Source of the DNA: Bacteroidales bacterium
Lineage (GTDB): Bacteria > Bacteroidota > Bacteroidia > Bacteroidales > UBA932
Direction: 5' to 3'
Length of the DNA: 36,013 bases
Assembly: GCA_017459075.1 (NCBI GenBank)
Contig: JAFUDQ010000029.1
Coordinates: 1 to 36,013, forward strand
In this document: in pieces, positions 14,657-21,804 of the stretch
Layout: each line of letters starts with the position of its first letter
How positions within the stretch are numbered: the stretch's first letter is position 1
Made by a program: the position numbers and the translations under genes
The notes under the pieces: generated by a model
What the model was told of the DNA's origin: nothing
What the model saw: only the letters and a program-made list of their open reading frames with translations
Databases searched by the model: none

Positions 14657-15916
14657 ATGGCAGAAGAAAAACTGGATCTCAAAACCGCATTCGCGATTTT
14701 CAAGGACGAGAAACATATTGACCGCCCCGTGATGATGGGTGTGCTCAAGGATGTATTCATCACCCAGATAGCAAAGACCTTCGGGTCTGCAGACAACTTC
14801 GACGTTATCATTAACGTAGACAAGGGTGACTGCGAAATTTACCAGAACCTTGACGTTGTAGAGACGGTGGAAGACCCCGCAACCCAGATTTCCCTTGAAG
14901 AGCTTAAGGCCAAGGGAGAGGATGATTATGAGCTTGGAGAGACTTTCACCCGCAAGGTGGAACTCAAGGACTTCGGCCGCAGAGGTATCCTTAACATCCG
15001 CCAGAATCTTCAGGGCAGGATTATGGATATTGAAAAGGCCAACCTTTTCAACAAGTACAGTGAGAAGATAGGTGAGATTTTCACCGGAGAGATTTACCAG
15101 ACCTGGTCTAAGGAAGTCCTTATCCTTGACGAGGATGGCAACGAGCTCCGTCTCCCCCGCGCAGAGCAGATTCCCGGAGAGCGTTTCAAGAAGAATGATA
15201 CCGTGAAGGCTATCATCAAGAGCGTGGAGATGAAGAACAACACCACTCCTTACATCGTTCTTTCCAGGACTTCCGATGACTTCCTTGTTCGCTTGTTCGA
15301 GCAGGAGGTTCCGGAGATTTACGACGGACTTATCACCATCAAGAAGGTTGTCCGCGTTCCCGGAGAGCGTGCAAAGGTTGCCGTAGAGTCTTATGACGAC
15401 AGGATCGACCCTATCGGAGCCTGCATCGGCGTAAAGGGTTCCCGCATCATCGGCATTGTAAAAGAACTCAGGAATGAGAATATCGATGTCCTGCAATGGA
15501 CTTCAAATGTGCCGCTGCTTATCCAGCGTGCACTGAGTCCCGCAAAGGTTACCAATATTGACATGGGTACTTCTCCGGAGGATAAAATCAAAGTTTACAT
15601 GCACCCGGATGAGGTTAAGAAAGGTATCGGTAAGGGAGGCTGCAACATCAAGCTTGCAGGTATGCTCGTAGGCCGTGAGATTGAGGTTTGGAGGGAGGCT
15701 CCGAAGGATGAAGTCGACACTGAGGAGGAAGATGTTCTGCTCGCAGACTTCAGCAATGAGATTGACGGATGGATTATTGAAAAGCTCCAGGGCATTGGTC
15801 TTGATACGGCAAAGAGGGTGCTTGCCCTTACTCCCGAGGATGTTGCAAAGCGCGCAGACCTTGAGGATGAGACCGTAGAGGAGGTATTCCGTATCCTTCG
15901 TTCAGAGTTCGAATAG
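14657..15916 (+). CDS. nusA: Transcription termination/antitermination factor NusA
   Basis: A 419-residue RNA-polymerase-associated factor. The N-terminal domain (about 1-125) is followed by an S1 domain (about 130-205, starting GEIFTGEIYQTW). Two KH domains come next: KVAVESYDDRIDPIGACIGVKGSRI is the first and YMHPDEVKKGIGKGG belongs to the second. A C-terminal acidic helical tail contains DTAKRVLAL. It sits 23 bp after rimP and 60 bp before infB, one operon. Its role in pausing and termination makes the hairpin upstream of rimP interesting as a feedback site. Confidence 0.95.
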   Translation: MAEEKLDLKTAFAIFKDEKHIDRPVMMGVLKDVFITQIAKTFGSADNFDVIINVDKGDCEIYQNLDVVETVEDPATQISLEELKAKGEDDYELGETFTRKVELKDFGRRGILNIRQNLQGRIMDIEKANLFNKYSEKIGEIFTGEIYQTWSKEVLILDEDGNELRLPRAEQIPGERFKKNDTVKAIIKSVEMKNNTTPYIVLSRTSDDFLVRLFEQEVPEIYDGLITIKKVVRVPGERAKVAVESYDDRIDPIGACIGVKGSRIIGIVKELRNENIDVLQWTSNVPLLIQRALSPAKVTNIDMGTSPEDKIKVYMHPDEVKKGIGKGGCNIKLAGMLVGREIEVWREAPKDEVDTEEEDVLLADFSNEIDGWIIEKLQGIGLDTAKRVLALTPEDVAKRADLEDETVEEVFRILRSEFE

Positions 15917-15976
15917 GCCTTTTGGACCTGCATTCTAACCAAGAGTTTAACTATTTAATTTACAGGGGTATAATAA

Positions 15977-18748
15977 ATGGCGGAAATTAGACTTAACAAA
16001 CTTACAAGACAATTCAATATTGGTCTTCAGACGCTGGTTGATTTCTTGAATGAGAAGGGAGCCGGCGTAGACCTCAATCCTAATGCAAAGGTGTCTGACG
16101 AATTCCTTCCTGCTTTGGAGAAGAAGTTCGGAGAGGATTTGCGTGCAAAGCAGGATGCAGAGAGGGTGGATATCAAGATGAAGGAAATCATTGAGAAAAA
16201 CACCCGCCGTGCTTCTGACGATGATTTTGAGGATGAGCCTGCGCGTGAAACTATTATAAAGAATACAGGATTGTCCGGGACTATTCCGGCAGAGGAGCCT
16301 GCTCCCGCACCGGAGCCTGTGATTGAACCGGAACCTGCTCCTGTTGCCGAGCCGGAACCCGAACCCATGGTTGAACCGGAGCCCGTGGTTGAACCGGAAC
16401 CTGAGACGGAGCCTGAACCCGAGCCTGTAGTTGAGCCAGAGCCCATACCTGAGCCCGAGCCCGTACCAGAGCCGGAACCTGATCCTGAGCCCGCAGTTCA
16501 GGAAGAGCCTGTTGTTGAAGTTAAGAAGGAGGAGACCCCTGCCGCTACCCCTGAAGAGGCTGCTCCTGTAAAGACAAACGGCATCAAGGTTCTTGGAAAG
16601 GTAGATCTTTCACAGTTCAATCCTAAGAAAAACAAGAAGCGCGACCGTATCAAGGGCGGCAGCCAGAAGGTTGACGTTACCAAGATAGAGAGCGAGGAAC
16701 GCGGCGGTAAAGGCGGTTCAGAGAAGAACAAACAGCAGCAGCCACAGAACCAGAAGAACAAGGAGCAGGGCGGCGGCAAAAAGAAGAACCGCGAACGCTT
16801 CAAACCGGTAATGACCGAGGCTCAGGCCGAGGAAATGCAGAAGGAAATCCAGAAGCAGGTCAAGGAGACCTACGCAAGGATGAATGAGAATAAGGGTAAG
16901 AACAACTTCGGCGCAAAATACCGCAAGGAAAAGAGGGAGGCTGCCAGCCAGAAGATGCAGGAGGAGTTTGAGGCAGCGGAGGCAGAGAAGACTGTTCTCA
17001 AGGTTACAGAGTTCGTAACGGTAAACGACCTGGCAACCCTTATGAACAATACTCCGGTTAACAAAGTCATCACCGCTTGCTTCAATCTTGGTCTTATGGT
17101 TTCCATCAACCAAAGACTTGATGCAGAGGCACTTGTGCTTGTTGCAGAGGAGTTCGGCTACAAGGTTGAGTTCACAACCGCAGAGCTTACCAGCGAGATT
17201 GAACAGGAGGAAGATATCCAGGACGACGGCAATCTTGTTACCCGTCCGCCTATCATTACCGTCATGGGTCACGTAGACCATGGTAAGACTTCCCTGCTGG
17301 ACTATATCCGCAAGACCAATGTGATTGCCGGTGAGGCCGGCGGTATCACCCAGCACATCGGTGCATACAATGTAGAGTTGCCGGACGGCCGTCACATTAC
17401 CTTCTTGGATACCCCTGGCCACGAAGCCTTCACCGCCATGCGTGCCCGTGGTGCACAGCTTACAGACCTTGCCATCATCATTATTGCTGCCGATGATGCA
17501 GTGATGCCGCAGACAGTAGAGGCCATCAACCATGCACAGGCTGCCGGCGTTCCTATGGTGTTCGCTATCAACAAGATAGATAAGCCGGGAGCACAGCCGG
17601 AGAAGATTTACCAGCAGCTGGCTCAGATGAATATTCTTACAGAGGCCTGGGGCGGTAAATACCAGTGCCAGGAAATCTCTGCAAAGCAGGGCATCGGCGT
17701 TGATAAACTGCTGGAGAAGGTTCTTCTTGAGACCGACATGATGGATCTTAAGGCCAATCCCAAGAAACTTGGTGTCGGTGCTGTGATTGAATCTTCACTT
17801 GACAAAGGCCGCGGTTTCGTAGCTACGGTGCTTGTGCAGAACGGAACTCTTCACAAAGGCGACATGCTTCTTAGCGGATGCTTCTACGGCCGCGTGAAGG
17901 CTATGCTCAATGAGCGTGGACAGATGGTTTCAGAGGCCGGTCCTTCCACCCCTGTTTCAGTGCTCGGCCTTAACGGAGCACCAAGCGCAGGTGAGAAGTT
18001 CAATGTAATGCTGGATGAGAAAGAAGCTAAGGCTACCGCCAACAAGCGTGAGCAGCTTATCCGCATCCAGGGCATCAAGACCCAGAAGCATATGACTTTG
18101 GATGAAATTGGCCGCCGTATCGCCATCGGCAACTTCAAGGAACTTAATATCATCGTCAAAGGTGATGTGGATGGTTCTGTAGAGGCTCTGTCTGATTCAC
18201 TCATCAAGCTTTCTACGGAGGAGGTCAGCGTGAATGTAATCCACAAGGCTGTGGGTGCAATCTCTGAGTCCGATGTTATGCTTGCCACTGCTTCAGATGC
18301 CATCATCATCGGCTTCCAGGTACGTCCTTCTTCAGACGCCCGTAATATGGCAGAGAAGGAAGGTATCGAAATCCGCTTGTACTCAGTAATTTACGACGCG
18401 ATTGAAGAGGTCAAGGACGGTATCGAGGGTATGCTTGAGCCTGAGAAGAAAGAGGAGGTTACTGCTACCGCCCTGGTTAAGCAGCCGTTCAAGATTCCTA
18501 AGGTTGGCACCATCGCAGGTTCGCTTGTCAAGGAAGGAAAGCTTACCAAGAATACCAAGGTTCGTCTTATCCGTGACGGTATCGTGGTTTACACCGGAGA
18601 GCTTGCTTCGCTGCGCCGCGGCAAGGACGATGCCAAGGAGGTTCCCGCCGGCATGGAGTGCGGTATTGGCATAGAGAATTACAACGATATCAAAGAAGGC
18701 GACGTTATTGAGGCCTTCCAGATTATCGAAATCAAGCGCACGCTGTAA
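15977..18748 (+). CDS. infB: Translation initiation factor IF-2
   Basis: A 923-residue GTPase that places fMet-tRNA on the 30S subunit. After an N-terminal IF2-N-like domain (1-50), residues about 100-180 are a low-complexity run of Glu-Pro repeats, then a Lys/Arg/Gln-rich linker. A second IF2-N domain lies near 345-405. The GTPase domain shows GHVDHGKT (431-438), DTPGH and NKID, followed by domains II-IV. The Glu-Pro tract is longer and more regular than usual. A strong terminator follows at 18776. Confidence 0.96.
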   Translation: MAEIRLNKLTRQFNIGLQTLVDFLNEKGAGVDLNPNAKVSDEFLPALEKKFGEDLRAKQDAERVDIKMKEIIEKNTRRASDDDFEDEPARETIIKNTGLSGTIPAEEPAPAPEPVIEPEPAPVAEPEPEPMVEPEPVVEPEPETEPEPEPVVEPEPIPEPEPVPEPEPDPEPAVQEEPVVEVKKEETPAATPEEAAPVKTNGIKVLGKVDLSQFNPKKNKKRDRIKGGSQKVDVTKIESEERGGKGGSEKNKQQQPQNQKNKEQGGGKKKNRERFKPVMTEAQAEEMQKEIQKQVKETYARMNENKGKNNFGAKYRKEKREAASQKMQEEFEAAEAEKTVLKVTEFVTVNDLATLMNNTPVNKVITACFNLGLMVSINQRLDAEALVLVAEEFGYKVEFTTAELTSEIEQEEDIQDDGNLVTRPPIITVMGHVDHGKTSLLDYIRKTNVIAGEAGGITQHIGAYNVELPDGRHITFLDTPGHEAFTAMRARGAQLTDLAIIIIAADDAVMPQTVEAINHAQAAGVPMVFAINKIDKPGAQPEKIYQQLAQMNILTEAWGGKYQCQEISAKQGIGVDKLLEKVLLETDMMDLKANPKKLGVGAVIESSLDKGRGFVATVLVQNGTLHKGDMLLSGCFYGRVKAMLNERGQMVSEAGPSTPVSVLGLNGAPSAGEKFNVMLDEKEAKATANKREQLIRIQGIKTQKHMTLDEIGRRIAIGNFKELNIIVKGDVDGSVEALSDSLIKLSTEEVSVNVIHKAVGAISESDVMLATASDAIIIGFQVRPSSDARNMAEKEGIEIRLYSVIYDAIEEVKDGIEGMLEPEKKEEVTATALVKQPFKIPKVGTIAGSLVKEGKLTKNTKVRLIRDGIVVYTGELASLRRGKDDAKEVPAGMECGIGIENYNDIKEGDVIEAFQIIEIKRTL

Positions 18749-18775
18749 CCCGCCATTTCTCACACGAATACTTTA

Positions 18776-18816
18776 CTGCCGCTACCCCACCCCGGGATAG
18801 CGGCAGTTTTTTTATT
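18776..18816 (+). terminator. Terminator of the rimP-nusA-infB operon
   Basis: A 9-bp stem, ctgccgcta (18776-18784) with tagcggcag (18798-18806), is followed by seven Ts. Its T run overlaps the stop codon of the convergent PqqD-like gene. Related hairpins recur at 33250-33282 and, as a half, at 21612-21622. Confidence 0.85.
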
Positions 18817-19078
18817 GTTCAGGTACCTCTTGAGTGGCGCCGGTTACTGACCACTTTTCTGCGACAGAGAGTACGTCTTTCATGGCTTGTTCCAAGGGTA
18901 TTTGATATGTGCCTGAAAGCCATTGGGCTATTCTTTCCGCATCTACACCATCCTGCATTTGATTCAGGATTTCTGCGGCAGTGCGATTCAGCTTCATGGC
19001 CTTGGTTTCATTTTGTCCGTTTTTGAATATAGCCACAAAATGACCGGCTAAAGGTAATATCTTCAGGGACTTTCTCAT
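18812..19078 (-). CDS. PqqD-like RiPP recognition protein
   Basis: An 88-residue protein. From about residue 28 it matches the PqqD-type RiPP recognition element: KLNRTAAEILNQMQDG, then the pattern ERIAQWLSGTYQIP and EQAMKDVLSVAEKW, a winged-helix fold that binds the leader peptide and brings the core to the maturase. In PQQ and many peptide systems this protein is encoded beside a radical SAM enzyme, as here. Its ATG overlaps the maturase stop in an ATGA, so the two are coupled. The stop codon lies in the T run of the infB terminator. The fold assignment comes from sequence pattern only, and partner binding is inferred from context. Confidence 0.75.
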   Translation of the reverse strand: MRKSLKILPLAGHFVAIFKNGQNETKAMKLNRTAAEILNQMQDGVDAERIAQWLSGTYQIPLEQAMKDVLSVAEKWSVTGATQEVPEQ

Positions 19079-20415
19079 CTTTCCATACGTTTAAATGCCT
19101 GGTAATCAGCCAAAACAGACTTTTTGGTTTCTGCCATGAAGTCATCCCGCATTTCAGGATAACATGTTTCCATAAAATCACATTTTTCCAGACGAATACA
19201 CGTAGGATAAAACGGGCATGTCTGGCATGCATCCAGCTCTGGTCTGGTTTTTTTGTAAGAAAGGACCGCCTCCTTATCAAATTCGTCCTTTGAGATGTGT
19301 CCGATGAATCCGCTATCTCCATAATGTTCACATTTGCCGATGTTGCCATCGGGAAGAATAGTGATACTTCCGTCATTAACAGCCATACATTGCTTTACCA
19401 GGGTTAAATGTTGAAGTGGTTTCGTATCTGAGAATCCGGCCACATCAATAATTTTTTGAATCTGGGCTTTTTTCTGGTAAAGCAGCTCGCGTTTTTCATC
19501 GTTATATATGGCAGCATTTCGCAAATGCTCCCCCATCAAGGGATGGGAATAGATGCACAAACCAGACTCCCCTTTGAACTCCTGGCACAATTCTTCTGTC
19601 AACGCTATCAGATTGTCTGCATTGTATGAATCTACGTTCAATCGTATTTTTACTTGAATACCCGTTCCCAGAAGAATACGTATGTTGTCCATCACTCGCC
19701 GATATGCATTTACGCCAGGGTAGATATAGGACTTTGCCCGGTTATACACTTCTTCCGTTCCGTCAAGCGTGATTTGAATCCCGGTCATGTTCCAGTCGTT
19801 CCTCGCCTCCTTTGCCGTAGCTTCATCAAACAGGTAAGCATTGGATATCATTCCGGAGACAAAACTGACTCCTGCCGCTTTCAAATCCTTACATATTATG
19901 GATATTACCTCTTTGTTATAAAGAGGCTCGCCGCCGAACCACTGTATTTTCAATTTCTTTCCTCCGGCATGATGCATCATATACGAGGCTACGCTATGAG
20001 CAGTCTGGGCATTCATTCTTTTTTTAGCGATGCCTTTTTCATAACAATAAAAACAACGTGCATTGCAATCAGTTGTAGTAAAGACTGTATAAGATGTAAT
20101 ATTCGGATTGGTAGGTAAAAGCTCCCTGGAGATGTCAAGGACCTGATTAGCAAGGGTCTTGTCATCAAATTCCTCTGGGACATAGAGCCAATTTTTAATC
20201 AGTTCGATTGATAGTGTACCAGTGGCTGACAATGCTTCAGATTCTTGAGGCTCAAGCAAAACCATTGACTTGATAAGTGTATTGTATAGTAACAATCCAT
20301 CCTCTGTCGGTATGTGAAGGGTATACACCATGGGACGCCAAGAGGCGTTGCAATCGTCCGGCTGTGCGCCCAATAATTTGTCAAATGGTGGGGCGATAGG
20401 ATAAATCTGGACCAT
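19075..20415 (-). CDS. Radical SAM/SPASM peptide maturase
   Basis: A 446-residue enzyme. The radical SAM cluster motif is CNARCFYC (Cys117, 121, 124), followed by the SAM-binding WFGGEP at 159-164 and a strand ending ITLDGT. The C-terminal SPASM region has Cys343, GNIGKC (Cys362), CQTC (397, 400) and Cys406, 412 and 418, enough to hold two auxiliary Fe-S clusters. Such enzymes install thioether, C-C or other cross-links in ribosomal peptides. The precursor gene lies 82 bp upstream and a PqqD-like gene overlaps the end. Given a Cys-rich core, sulfur-to-carbon thioether formation is a reasonable guess, not shown. No transporter or leader peptidase gene is adjacent. Confidence 0.87.
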   Translation of the reverse strand: MVQIYPIAPPFDKLLGAQPDDCNASWRPMVYTLHIPTEDGLLLYNTLIKSMVLLEPQESEALSATGTLSIELIKNWLYVPEEFDDKTLANQVLDISRELLPTNPNITSYTVFTTTDCNARCFYCYEKGIAKKRMNAQTAHSVASYMMHHAGGKKLKIQWFGGEPLYNKEVISIICKDLKAAGVSFVSGMISNAYLFDEATAKEARNDWNMTGIQITLDGTEEVYNRAKSYIYPGVNAYRRVMDNIRILLGTGIQVKIRLNVDSYNADNLIALTEELCQEFKGESGLCIYSHPLMGEHLRNAAIYNDEKRELLYQKKAQIQKIIDVAGFSDTKPLQHLTLVKQCMAVNDGSITILPDGNIGKCEHYGDSGFIGHISKDEFDKEAVLSYKKTRPELDACQTCPFYPTCIRLEKCDFMETCYPEMRDDFMAETKKSVLADYQAFKRMER

Positions 20416-20435
20416 GATTCAAATGCTTACAAGAC

Positions 20436-20465
20436 AAAAAACATCGGACACGTACTTCCGATGTT
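20436..20465 (-). terminator. Terminator-like hairpin between RiPP precursor and maturase
   Basis: A perfect 9-bp stem (20440-20448 with 20457-20465) around an 8-nt loop, followed on the minus strand by TTTTTTG. It sits 33 bp after the precursor stop. Partial read-through would give abundant precursor and little enzyme, a usual layout in RiPP operons. Confidence 0.75.
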
Positions 20466-20497
20466 TAATTGCAAACAGTTTTGGTAAAACTAAATGA

Positions 20498-20650
20498 CTA
20501 GCGACCGCCACCGGAGCTACCACCGGAGCCATGACCGATACCAATATTACAAGTGCATTCGGTAACACTCTGGCAAAAACAGCCTTCTGTTTCAATCTCC
20601 AAGGCCTCAATCTCTGGAGCCTCGTACTTGTTCATAACCTTGTTTTCCAT
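20498..20650 (-). CDS. RiPP precursor peptide with Cys-rich core and Gly/Ser tail
   Basis: A 50-residue peptide, found by reading the minus strand upstream of the maturase. The first 22 residues look like a leader: MENKVMNKYEAPEIEALEIE is acidic and helical, and the KYEAPEIEALEI stretch resembles the start of many small Bacteroidales peptides. A core from residue 24 follows. It carries two CxC pairs in CFCQSVTECTC (Cys24, 26, 32, 34), then NIGIGHG and a tail made only of Gly and Ser ending in Arg. The codons are unambiguous and the stop is TAG at 20498-20500. Position, size, leader/core layout and a consensus promoter all support a modified peptide product. Its chemistry and activity are unknown. 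Confidence 0.82.
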   Translation of the reverse strand: MENKVMNKYEAPEIEALEIETEGCFCQSVTECTCNIGIGHGSGGSSGGGR

Positions 20651-20670
20651 ATTAAACGTCAATTAATGAG

Positions 20671-20702
20671 CAAATATACTACCCCCCCCCCACTTTTCCA
20701 AA
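20671..20702 (-). promoter_or_regulatory. RiPP precursor promoter with a G10 homopolymer in the spacer
   Basis: Minus strand: -33 TTTG at 20699-20702, a 20-bp spacer, then -7 TATATTTG at 20671-20678, placing the transcription start roughly 15 bp before the ATG. Ten consecutive Gs (C run at 20682-20691 on the plus strand) fill half of the spacer. Gain or loss of a G changes the spacing between boxes, so promoter strength can switch by slippage. The current length gives optimal spacing, i.e. predicted ON. Confidence 0.8.
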
Positions 20703-20748
20703 TTTTTTTAAAAAAGTTTCATTTCTGACTATCCTGAAGCGAAGCCAT

Positions 20749-20802
20749 TGTCATCCCGAGCGATTCCCCTGTCATCCTGAGCGAAGCCGAAGGATCTACT
20801 GT
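20749..20802. repeat. Interspersed GTCATCCTGAGC-type repeat, one partial and one full copy
   Basis: A partial copy (tgtcatcccgagcgattccc) is followed by a fuller one running gtcatcctgagcgaagccg and ending aaggatctact. It separates the RiPP locus from the broken hipA gene. Related copies are at 4322, 30903, 33222, 33319 and, as a fragment, 33881. Confidence 0.8.
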
Positions 20803-20812
20803 TATACCTAGA

Positions 20813-21263
20813 CTACAAATTGGAATTTAATCTCCTGTGAAGGAGCTCAACGTACGCCGTCTTGAGTTCATCAGAAAGGAATGAGCACTGAATCTCTTCT
20901 TCAAATTTAGGAAGGAGACCCACATACTTCTTTTTTACTCGGTCAAAGACGATTTCTGGAACACCACAAGTACGATATGCAGCCTTGAAGTCAGCATCAT
21001 TTATCCGCTTCTTTTTCCCATTGAAATTTAGTGCAAACTCTTCGTCATCGGCAAAGTTGCAGATAACTGCATTTAGCAGGTCATAGGCAGGGAAAAGGAC
21101 TGGGGACTTAATAGGGCGTCCCAGACAATGGAAGGGTCAGACTGACGGGCTTCGCTGCCACATCTGAAAGATACTCCTTGTCATACTTGAACTCATAGCC
21201 CTCATCCGTCTCTTCAAGGATGCCGGCAACGTTCCCTTTGTATTGAATCAATGCTTTACTCAT
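20813..21263 (-). pseudogene. HipA-like kinase remnant: N- and C-terminal ends joined, middle deleted
   Basis: The first 51 codons (21263-21108) give the HipA N-terminal subdomain, with LIQYKGNVAGILEETDEGY and AKPVSLTLPL. They stop at a TAA exactly where a deletion begins. In the next frame the sequence resumes with FPAYDLLNA, a conserved segment of the HipA kinase C-terminal half, and continues to a natural stop at 20813. More than half of the kinase, including the catalytic core, is missing. HipA phosphorylates glutamyl- or related tRNA synthetases; this copy cannot. Its start overlaps hipB by ATGA. It could also derive from the two-subunit HipS/HipT arrangement with the split genes fused. 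Confidence 0.82.
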
Positions 21264-21466
21264 TTCATCTTCTTTTGAGGAACCAGTTCGTACCCGAACA
21301 AATCAAAAACCTGGGCAACCTTGTCGAGGCGGACTGTAGCCTCGCCCTGTTCCAGTTCGCGGACGAAGTTCAGGCCAACGCCGGACTTCATCGCGAGGTC
21401 CATCTGCGTAAGGCCATGCTCTTTCCGCAAAGATTTTAAGGTTGAAGATAGTACGTTTCTATTCAT
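21260..21466 (-). CDS. HipB-like antitoxin/repressor (HTH_3)
   Basis: A 68-residue Xre-type helix-turn-helix protein. The HTH spans KSLRKEHGLTQMDLAMKSGV, followed by NFVRELEQGE, and the C-terminal VAQVFDLFGYELVP strand matches HipB. HipB neutralises HipA and represses the operon. The gene is intact although hipA is gutted. Start ATG 21466 was chosen because the longer frame to 21496 would run through the promoter. TACATCC half-sites upstream (21470-21558) are the likely operator. Confidence 0.85.
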   Translation of the reverse strand: MNRNVLSSTLKSLRKEHGLTQMDLAMKSGVGLNFVRELEQGEATVRLDKVAQVFDLFGYELVPQKKMK

Positions 21467-21469
21467 AAT

Positions 21470-21558
21470 TACATTCGTTCGGATGCAAATACACAAAATT
21501 TTTCTTAAATTACATCACAACGGATGTATTTTTTAAAGAAATACACAGATTACATCCG
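21470..21558 (-). promoter_or_regulatory. Operator-like TACATCC half-sites upstream of hipB
   Basis: Five half-sites are seen: tacattcg (21470-21477), cggatgca (21480-21487), tacatc (21511-21516), gatgta (21523-21528) and tacatccg (21551-21558). They form two inverted pairs and a single site. A weak -7 (TGTATTTG, minus strand, 21486-21493) overlaps the first pair, so a bound repressor would block it. Autorepression by HipB is inferred. Confidence 0.5.
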
Positions 21559-21611
21559 AAGAGATATAAAAAATCATCTCCAGAAGAAATCGAGAAGGGC
21601 CTGATGGCCGA

Positions 21612-21740
21612 ATAGCGGCAGTTCTTATGTCATCCCCGTCCTCCGCCTTAAAATCATGGTCAATCTCATAGAGATACATTCAGTTCATGAGTGTGGCCAT
21701 TGTGCTCATACTATCCAGCTCCTCGCCGGCTGATACGACG
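21612..21740. repeat. Mosaic of fragments copied from three other places in the window
   Basis: 21612-21637 matches 33273-33298 with two mismatches. 21642-21678 is identical over 37 bp to 33501-33537, inside a lipoprotein gene. 21680-21728 matches 26160-26226, the signal-peptide start of the AraC remnant, with about 20 bp deleted. The pieces are joined directly. The whole gap 21559-21780 holds no gene. Confidence 0.8.
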
Positions 21741-21780
21741 GAATCCCTTTCCTATCCCATCTGAAAGACCTGCACTGAAA

Positions 21781-21804
21781 AGAAAACGCTCACCGAAGTG
21801 AGCG
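21781..21804 (-). terminator. Terminator of the three-lipoprotein operon
   Basis: On the minus strand CGCTCAC, a TTCG tetraloop and GTGAGCG are followed by TTTTCTTTTC. The hairpin contains the stop codon of the C13 protease gene. Confidence 0.8.

Noticed and set aside
14630-15496. 288-codon minus-strand open frame over nusA
   Set aside because: Shadow of NusA coding; its frame has no recognisable domain.
16718-17533. 271-codon minus-strand open frame inside infB
   Set aside because: It is antisense to the conserved IF-2 sequence and arises from strong codon bias; no family match or promoter.
20419-20610. 63-codon minus-strand frame as an alternative RiPP precursor
   Set aside because: It starts inside the better frame, runs through the terminator hairpin and lacks a leader/core layout; the 20498-20650 frame fits promoter and family pattern.
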